Source of the DNA: Diplonema papillatum
Taxonomy: Eukaryota > Euglenozoa > Diplonemea > Diplonemida > Diplonemidae
Assembly: GCA_030068145.1 (NCBI GenBank)
Contig: JAPJBO010000646.1
Coordinates: 1 to 64,000, forward strand
Length of the DNA stretch: 64,000 bases
Direction of reading: 5' to 3'
The number at the start of each line of letters is the position of its first letter. Within the stretch, counting starts at the first letter, position 1. Positions 58,801 to 64,000 of the stretch are shown here, in pieces. The notes under the pieces are model-generated. The model did not search any database and was not told the origin of the DNA. It worked only from the letters and a program-made list of their open reading frames with translations. A program made the translations under genes and the position numbers.

Positions 58801-61746
58801 CGTCCTTCCCTTCTTCCTGAAACCGCGTTGATCGGGGTGCGCCCACGATTCTTGCCATTCCCTCACGAAACGGAGGCGCGTCGCCGCCCAGAGGCGGTAC
58901 ATAACGCTCGTTATCGTGATCGGGCGTTGCTCGAGAGGCTGCGGACCCTCCCCCTTCGGGATCAACACCACCAGCGCCTGCGCCACCACCTCGGGCCAGC
59001 TGCCGGCCCCCTCCACGTCGTTCAGCGCCAGCGCAATCACGTCGAGGAGAGGCACCGGCAGCGTCTTCAACTCGCACACTCGCCAGCCGTCCATCCCCCC
59101 GGCTTTCCGCGCCTTCATCTTCTTCAGCGTCGCGCTCAGGTCTTCTCCGGTCAACGGGCGGTCCTCGCAAGCTCCCCTCTTCACGTACTTGCCATACCTT
59201 CGCACGAAGTCCTCCCACTTCGGCTCCCGTACCTCCTTGTACATCTGGAACACGCCTCCCCACGCCTTCTCGCCTCGCAGGATCTCATCCATCTCATGGA
59301 GATCGGCGGTCACCGACCCATCTCCCCTCTCGACGAACAGGGTGCTGTGCCTCTCCGGCTGCTTGCACCAGTCGTAGACACGCTTGGGGTTGTCGTCGAT
59401 CGCCCGACGCATCTCCCCCCTCCACGTTTCCAGCCTTTTTGTTCTCCTCGCCGCCCGCGTCCTTTCGTGCTCCTTCTTCAACATGCCGCAGAGCGCCTGC
59501 AGCTCAGGCAGTGCAGGCGGGTTCGCCTCCTCCCACAGGCGCGAATCAACGTGCTTGACGCCCGCCCTGCGGGCTTTTCTCCACACTCTCATCTCCTCCG
59601 TGCTCGGCTGGCCGCAGGTGTCCCGCTTCTCTCCCAGCCGCACCAGCTCCTCGAGTCTTCTGCAGGAGCCGAGTCTCGCCCTCGTGTCCCGGTCATCCGC
59701 ATCCGCCTCTCCGTCAACTTGCCTCGCCGCAGGGCTGCGCACGCACTCTCCCGCCTGCTGCCCTCTCCCGACGTATTGGCGCGGCTTCTCCAGTAGCCCT
59801 CCACTCCTCTCCAGCAGGTACTGTTCTGCAGCATCGCACACCGTCTTCCATTTCGCGTCGACCCCCTGCGCGGCTCGATACCGGTGTGCAGCTTCCTTGG
59901 CCCATTTCTCCGCCATGCCGAATTCCTCCTCGGGGTCCATCGCGCTCCAATCTGCGACAGGGAAGGCCCTCGGTAGCTTCAGTTGCGGGTAGCGCTGCTC
60001 CAACCGCTCGAGATCCAGCCTCACCACGACTGGCCTGTGAGTCGGTATCGACTCGGCTGTCAGTACGTTCACCCCCGATATCGCCACTGCCGCCACCGAG
60101 TTCGCGAATATCGCGTCTATACGCCTTCCTTTCTTCGACGCCATGCACGTGGCCGCAGGTTGTTGGGCGTACTGCTTGGCCCACGTACTGCCGACATCGA
60201 CCCACTTCCCGGATTGGACGGCTGCGTTCAAAATCGGGCTTTCCTCGGGCTCGACGTTGAAGTCCCCCGCGATGAGAATTGGCACGTCCCCTAGGGTGGC
60301 CGCGTAGCTGAGGGTATCCGCCAGGATCTCCTCCGTTGCGTCCTCATCTGACACGACCCCGTAGATCGACATCATGGAGAGGCTCCTCCTCCCGTCCCCG
60401 TACGCCACCTGTGCGTGCGCAAATCTACCCTTCTCCCAATGTCGCTTCGTCAGTTCCCCCGGCGGAACCGCGCGCGCGGGCAGTTCGGTCGCCGCGGAGA
60501 ACGCTACTCCCCCGTACTCCGTCCGCAAAGCCGTCTTTATCCGAGTCTGGCCCTGCATGCGTCCCCAAACCAGCCTCTTCCCTCTACTTCGGGCTTCCCC
60601 CTCCGCCTGGGCCCTGTCCCTCTCGCACACCCTCACCTCTTGCAAAGCCAGCAAATCCACCTTCCTTCCCCAGGCTTCCATTGTGTGGACTTCTGGGTGC
60701 GCGAGCAAGGACGTGACATTGGCGGAGGCGGCGATCAGCCCTGTCACCGCCGGTCCCGGATTCTCGTGCACATCCCCGCACGTCAGCAGAGATCCCCTTC
60801 CGACGTCCTTGTGTAACCCCTCTTCGGGATTGGGGTCATCGTTGTCGGCTGCGAGAGTCGTGCCGTGTCTGACGTGGCTGCCGTCGACAGGGAGGCCGCC
60901 GAAGAATGGGTGCCGCTTCCCCTCAAACCTGCTTCCAAAGTGGGACACGTCGTCCACAGGGGGGCGATGCGGGCCGCCGTAGCATGAGCGTCGCCCCCCT
61001 GCTGACCTGCTTCCCAAGTAAAACGCGCCGCCCACAGGGCGTTGCAGGCCGCCACAGAATGCGTGCCGCACCCCTTCAAACCGGCTTCCCAAGTAGAACA
61101 CGTCGCCAACAGGGGGGCGATGCAGGCCGCCGTAAAACGAGTGTCGCCCCCCTGCTGTCCTGCTTCCCAAGTAAAACACGTCGCCAACCGGGCGGTGCAG
61201 GCCGCCGTAGAACGCGTGTTGCACCGTTTTAATCCGACTTCCACAGTAAAACACGTCGCCAGCGGTGGGGCGGTGCAGGCCGCCGTAGCATGAGTGCCGC
61301 CCCCCTGCCGACCTGCTTCTCGAGTAGAACACGCCACCAACAGGGCGGTGCAGGCCGCCGCAGAATGCGTGCCGCACCCCCTTAAACCGGCTTCCCAAGT
61401 AGAACCCGTTGCCAACAGGGGGGCGATGCAGGCCGCCGTAAAACGAGTGTCGCCCCCCTGCTGACCAGCTTCCCGAATAAAAGTCGTCGCCAGCAGGGCG
61501 GTGCAGGCCGCCGTAGAATGCGTGCTGCACCGCTTCAATTCGGCTTCCACAGTAAAACACGCCGCCAGCAGTGGGGCGGCGCAGGCCGCCGTAGAATGAG
61601 TGCCGCACCCTTATAAACCCGCTTTCAAAACAGAGCACGTCCGAGGGGCCCCTACCGCCGGGTGTGACGGTCTCGTCGCGCCTGTCGCGTTGGCCGTCGA
61701 CGCGGTTGCCAGCAGCCGGGAGGCCGCGGAAGAACAAGTGCCGCAT
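55849..61746 (-). CDS. LINE D ORF2: repeats, 2A-like peptide, AP endonuclease, RT
   Basis: Starts at ATG 61746 (MRHLFFRGLPAAGNRVDG), 132 bases after the ORF1 stop; the frame is open further upstream, overlapping ORF1 in the -1 frame. Residues 1-285 are eleven 25-26-residue repeats. Residues 320-332 read LLTCGDVHENPGP. The endonuclease follows: ANVTSLL (Asn), LLALQEVRV (Glu), LIAGDFNVEPE, GRRIDAIFAN and PTHRPVVV (His, replacing the usual SDH). RT is near residues 865-1130 with FDYSKCFDRIP, ILQGCPLSVIF and FADDTEVV. A CKYCGKEDEDHLHMWWRC motif and a basic Ala/Arg/Glu-rich tail end the protein (about 1965 residues). No RNase H is seen. Confidence 0.9.
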   Translation of the reverse strand: MRHLFFRGLPAAGNRVDGQRDRRDETVTPGGRGPSDVLCFESGFIRVRHSFYGGLRRPTAGGVFYCGSRIEAVQHAFYGGLHRPAGDDFYSGSWSAGGRHSFYGGLHRPPVGNGFYLGSRFKGVRHAFCGGLHRPVGGVFYSRSRSAGGRHSCYGGLHRPTAGDVFYCGSRIKTVQHAFYGGLHRPVGDVFYLGSRTAGGRHSFYGGLHRPPVGDVFYLGSRFEGVRHAFCGGLQRPVGGAFYLGSRSAGGRRSCYGGPHRPPVDDVSHFGSRFEGKRHPFFGGLPVDGSHVRHGTTLAADNDDPNPEEGLHKDVGRGSLLTCGDVHENPGPAVTGLIAASANVTSLLAHPEVHTMEAWGRKVDLLALQEVRVCERDRAQAEGEARSRGKRLVWGRMQGQTRIKTALRTEYGGVAFSAATELPARAVPPGELTKRHWEKGRFAHAQVAYGDGRRSLSMMSIYGVVSDEDATEEILADTLSYAATLGDVPILIAGDFNVEPEESPILNAAVQSGKWVDVGSTWAKQYAQQPAATCMASKKGRRIDAIFANSVAAVAISGVNVLTAESIPTHRPVVVRLDLERLEQRYPQLKLPRAFPVADWSAMDPEEEFGMAEKWAKEAAHRYRAAQGVDAKWKTVCDAAEQYLLERSGGLLEKPRQYVGRGQQAGECVRSPAARQVDGEADADDRDTRARLGSCRRLEELVRLGEKRDTCGQPSTEEMRVWRKARRAGVKHVDSRLWEEANPPALPELQALCGMLKKEHERTRAARRTKRLETWRGEMRRAIDDNPKRVYDWCKQPERHSTLFVERGDGSVTADLHEMDEILRGEKAWGGVFQMYKEVREPKWEDFVRRYGKYVKRGACEDRPLTGEDLSATLKKMKARKAGGMDGWRVCELKTLPVPLLDVIALALNDVEGAGSWPEVVAQALVVLIPKGEGPQPLEQRPITITSVMYRLWAATRLRFVREWQESWAHPDQRGFRKKGRTQEVYWLLAAKMEAALLNDEDLFAVAFDYSKCFDRIPQEVMLKLVEDMGLPPSVLNAVRGMYRQLRRRFKLPAGLGKEFKATNGILQGCPLSVIFLNALVSVWMYLVEEEVPGAEPQAFADDTEVVTRTKPDLTRAVALTEEFCGDTGQRPNARKSKWTVVRAKRPPDEEEGGRKRKRESEAEANPRIAGQEVEKVAWLKCLGAGLGTDGGAQKVLSSRLDEASKIAKRAGKLPLPQEKKERIYASVVIPKAIYGVEVQEPEKKWLAQLTAAIERGLAGRDRRGRCAAISLSLVRKGHLVDPPVAVHYRRVMTWMALMKDSERCRAHMQAAARVFPCPSTSGPVHLLDGTLEAMKWQRTGPWSIRIPDDHTDETETGDGRGKEVDLRTLDDLKELGHLAREALRLWRWRNIDRKNLEGIGEGVDRNATLRLLEVGRGKGEAREERGATAVNLSAYERGVLRHIMADAVLPQTRLHQRKMQPSATCKYCGKEDEDHLHMWWRCGEWDAIRTTYAVTALEWQKWPKCMSVCGIKPKKERGGEGAGAWVCRGLTRQLVNSVQGMMVQITLERQRRDKKPVQRESDGRGLAYPWEWAPQETEVIQNSLADYMPRNWKHGRALYLALAQWLATLRWAKSEEEMAVTFIELAVDFEVESGMDLPRRGQKAVGPEDAEDGEEDAGQKREAHGGAALAGKMRTLLGMLKTLQGTHDGELLPARKKSIGWLRRLGASGRWTEGLERRCILGRDTLQALRGLEVSAGEYTKAEHGKVQTERREDGERLGKFDFKKWYPSDEERGRRAQKWFTLAEQENQAGRGGRSSKRNTAQGKEVSRGAPEAEGANQDTKAEQRARGRPALKRPAPQATRAARSAKQRKKEDEEIQTAQQDARAEAADGPQRRKAEQERQARSVREAAIADKATSTEQPSRRRAVKRPASQVAQNVGARAAGSGDEVMQDEGEARSPQPGRTNKTQDQATKRRRGTRPRDPG
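60751..60789 (-). other. 2A-like peptide-coding segment
   Basis: Encodes LLTCGDVHENPGP immediately before the endonuclease domain. The 2A consensus is D(V/I)ExNPGP, and here the Glu before x is His. Ribosome-skipping or signal-like 2A variants at this exact place (upstream of the endonuclease) are known in several APE-type LINEs. Confidence 0.75.
60889..61746 (-). repeat. eleven protein-level repeats at the start of LINE D ORF2
   Basis: Each unit has the pattern RHxFYGGLHRPxxGDVFYxGSR, with alternating spacing of 25 and 26 residues (two-unit period 51 residues, 153 bases). Odd and even units differ (QHAFYGG/RHAFCGG versus RHSFYGG/RHSCYGG), showing expansion by pairs. Outer units are more diverged. 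Confidence 0.9.
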
Positions 61747-61877
61747 CCCATCGAATTCGTCACCAAAGTAGCCCTCGTCCCCGTTCGTACGATGACCGTC
61801 AGCAGGGGGGCGGTGCGAACCTGCTGCGCCCCCGACTGTGCCGTTATGAGCTAGCACGACCACGGGCTCCGGTGCGT

Positions 61878-63995
61878 CTACTTCTGCTTCCCCTTGGCGT
61901 TGCCACCTTTCTGCTTCTTCCTCTTCGTCCCTTCCTCCCCATCCGAGGAGGCTTGGCTGCCCATTTCCGCGTCCTTGCCACCTTTCTGGTGTGCCGCCGG
62001 CTTCACCTGTTCCCTGAACTCTCGTACGGTCTCCCGAATCTCCTCGTTCTCCCTCCGTTGTTCGCTGAGCTCTCTCCTTATCTCCTTCATTTCCTCCAGG
62101 CTGGCTTTGAGCCCCTCGTTTTCCTCCTTCAGGAGCCGCATTTCCTTCCGCATCTCTTCCATTTGCTCCCTCTGCCTCTCCACCTCCGCCCCATTCGTCG
62201 TGTCCACTTCGCCCATCCCTGTGTCTCTCTCTCCTCTGCCGGTTAAGCACGCCGTCAGCTTTGTTGCGAGCCCCTCGAAGAGTCCCTTGAGCATTTCTTC
62301 CATCGCCACCGTCGAACTCCCTGCACCCCCGGCCGCTCCCGGAGGGATGTTTCCCCAGCCCCCTCCTCTGTCGTTTTTTGCGCCGTCGTTTTTTGCTCCT
62401 TCCCGCGCCTTGCTCCCCGGCTGCGCCGCACTCCCCAACACCGGAAACTCCTCTCTCCGAAACACCCTGCCCTGCCCCGTAGCGGGTTGGACCTCCTTCC
62501 GCCCCGTCTCCCATTTTTTCATGAAAGACCGAGACCCGTCCCAGACCGACCCCCGCGCCACCCCGGCCGACATCGACTGACTCACGAGCCAAAGCTCCCC
62601 CTGCACTTCGAGGTCCATTGCCGGCGGCGCTGTCAGTGCCTCGACCAGCCACACTGCTCTTCCTCTCCTGCTTTCTCTCGCCTCCCTTGCCTCTGCCTGC
62701 CAACCCTGCTCCCCCAATGACCTCACGACCTCATCCGCCGTCATATCCAGAGGGGGCCCCTCGACCGTAAACTTCCTCGTCCTGCCCAGCGCTCTGCAAG
62801 CCTCGTCCATCTTCCCCCTCTCCACACGCACTGCCACCTTCCCGTCCGCTCCCTTTCCGAGGCCCATCGTCGCAATACCTCCGCTCTTCAACACACCCGC
62901 CATCTTCGACGCCTCCTCCTCAGAATCCACCCAAACCATTCCCAGGCGGCTCCTCTCCTTGTCCTCGTGCAAGGCCCTCACGAAGATCCCACTCTCCCCC
63001 GAGCTCTTCAACACCTTATCCGCCTCCGCCGGCGAGACGAAGCAGATGCCCTCAGCTGTCGAACCAACCAGCCTGAACCTGGTTAGCACCCGCTTGCAAT
63101 GCTTCGACATCCTGAGGTAGACCCCTTCTCGTGTCTCCCCCTCCCCCAACTTCGTTTGCACCACGACCTGGGCGCTCTCTCCCCGGCAGCTCCTCTTCGG
63201 CTCCTTTGCGTCGTAGAACGCCTCTAGAGGTGCCTGCGACGACACCCAAACTGACAGCGTCCTCGCCGTCCCCTCGCCCCTCCAGGTGATGCTCCGCTCC
63301 TCGGAGTGCTGCACGGGAACCGGGAATGTGGTCACCACTGCCGCCCGTGCGTTCTTCCGTGCGAAGGCGGTAGCGCCCAGCGCTTCGCCACGCCACACCA
63401 CTACTCCGGCCGCGTTCCGGTTGTAGTGTTCGGCCTCCCCCGTCTCTACCTTCCACTCCGCTCCGCGCAGGCAGCCTATTGGAAGACGCCGCGTCGGCCT
63501 TTCCGGTCCGCTGTTGTTCGTCCTCAGGGGGAGCCCCACGTTCAATTGGGGCGTAACCTGCGCCACGTGTACCGGCGCCGCCATCCCTTCCTCCCTCCAA
63601 CGCACAGCCCTGTAGTGCGACCCGGTGTAACTGAGCTTGATGTCTCGCTCGTCCAGCACCAGGTCGCCTATCTTCCCCGTCTCTCCTGGCCACAGCACTG
63701 TCGCGCGCATGGTGTCGTCGGGCGCCAGCTCGAACACCACCACCCGTCGCCCGACTTCCCACGCCAGCGCCTGCAGCGTGAGGTGGTCGCCCCACGTTCC
63801 AAGGCGCGCCATCCTCGCCAGGTACTGCTTGGCGCAGCCTTCGACCCGGCCGGTGATGTCTCTGGCGGCCAAAGACTCCACCGCCAGCCTCCTCAGCTGG
63901 GCGTGGTGAGCCGCCGTCCCGTGTATCGCGTACGATACCGCACGAAACTGACAGTCGCCCTGTGCCCCCGCGTCCCGCTCCTCCAGACCGAACAT
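61878..63995 (-). CDS. LINE D ORF1: OTU-like cysteine protease domain and coiled coil
   Basis: 705 codons from ATG at 63995; the frame may extend beyond the window. Residues 5-133 match the OTU pattern: AQGDCQFRAVSYAIHGT with candidate nucleophile Cys15, HHAQLRRLAVESL helix, WGDHLTLQALAWEVGRRVVV (the W-G-x-x-x-x-L-x-A-L-A box) and YTGSHYRAVRW with His127. OTU proteases cleave ubiquitin or ubiquitin-like chains. Residues about 605-675 form a long charged coiled coil (EMRKEMRLLKEENEGLKASL…). The C-terminus is Lys-rich (KRKKQKGGNAKGKQK), fitting RNA binding. There is no zinc knuckle. ORF2 lies in the -1 frame relative to this one. Confidence 0.82.
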   Translation of the reverse strand: MFGLEERDAGAQGDCQFRAVSYAIHGTAAHHAQLRRLAVESLAARDITGRVEGCAKQYLARMARLGTWGDHLTLQALAWEVGRRVVVFELAPDDTMRATVLWPGETGKIGDLVLDERDIKLSYTGSHYRAVRWREEGMAAPVHVAQVTPQLNVGLPLRTNNSGPERPTRRLPIGCLRGAEWKVETGEAEHYNRNAAGVVVWRGEALGATAFARKNARAAVVTTFPVPVQHSEERSITWRGEGTARTLSVWVSSQAPLEAFYDAKEPKRSCRGESAQVVVQTKLGEGETREGVYLRMSKHCKRVLTRFRLVGSTAEGICFVSPAEADKVLKSSGESGIFVRALHEDKERSRLGMVWVDSEEEASKMAGVLKSGGIATMGLGKGADGKVAVRVERGKMDEACRALGRTRKFTVEGPPLDMTADEVVRSLGEQGWQAEAREARESRRGRAVWLVEALTAPPAMDLEVQGELWLVSQSMSAGVARGSVWDGSRSFMKKWETGRKEVQPATGQGRVFRREEFPVLGSAAQPGSKAREGAKNDGAKNDRGGGWGNIPPGAAGGAGSSTVAMEEMLKGLFEGLATKLTACLTGRGERDTGMGEVDTTNGAEVERQREQMEEMRKEMRLLKEENEGLKASLEEMKEIRRELSEQRRENEEIRETVREFREQVKPAAHQKGGKDAEMGSQASSDGEEGTKRKKQKGGNAKGKQK

Positions 63996-64000
63996 GTCGA

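Larger units (their letters stand above)
55783..64000 (-). mobile_element. LINE D copy 1, long, running off the window
   Basis: ORF1 (61878-63995) and ORF2 (55849-61746) are on the minus strand, followed by a 66-base 3' untranslated region ending GATCGACTTATA with no poly(A). The 3' end is defined by comparison with copy 2 (46619-46633). It is inserted into the Penelope-like fragment. The 5' end is beyond 64000. Both ORFs are open throughout, so the copy looks potentially complete apart from the unseen 5' end. Confidence 0.92.

Overview
This is a eukaryotic repeat landscape. It shows no bacterial operons, and almost every long open frame belongs to a transposable element: non-LTR retrotransposons (LINEs) with apurinic endonuclease, reverse transcriptase and RNase H domains, a DIRS-type tyrosine-recombinase retroelement, a Penelope-like fragment, hAT-like DNA elements with long inverted ends, and tRNA-derived SINEs. 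One convincing host RNA gene, tRNA-Ala(UGC), is present. One open frame (3796-4677) could be a host gene exon. The moderate GC content and the mix of element families suggest an alga or other protist, but the sequence alone does not place it.

Layout. 1-11850: decayed DNA with two copies of a tRNA-like SINE (S1), minisatellites built on a GCCCATT core, two long inverted arms around 6.9-9.0 kb, and a decayed LINE fragment. 11852-29355: a 1334-bp repeat unit, one long and two short copies on the minus strand, then four head-to-tail copies on the plus strand. A truncated LINE (E-1) sits in one minus-strand unit, and a 7.6-kb DIRS-type element sits in the first plus-strand unit without a target duplication. 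29360-32630: AT-rich repeats, minisatellite, and a 2.1-kb hAT-like element with ~410-bp inverted ends. 32663-37710: tRNA-Ala, then LINE F, itself split by an S1 SINE. 37700-42160: a stack of poly(A)-tailed elements (LINE B, LINE C, SINE S2, S3) joined at A-tract/T-tract junctions. 43140-53142: LINE A on the minus strand, nearly full length, with a 3.4-kb truncated LINE D copy nested in it. 53150-55782: non-coding DNA and a Penelope-like RT fragment, cut by LINE D. 55783-64000: a long LINE D on the minus strand, running to the window edge.

The most notable signals are these. LINE D ORF1 begins with an OTU-type cysteine protease domain. Its ORF2 begins with eleven 25-26-residue repeats followed by a 2A-like peptide directly before the endonuclease. 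LINE A ORF1 carries a ubiquitin-like domain. LINE E is inserted twice at exactly the same position in a repeat unit, with different 5' truncations. The DIRS-type element has textbook split direct repeats, with the recombinase gene placed between the A2 and B2 repeats, and its empty site is present next door in the same array.
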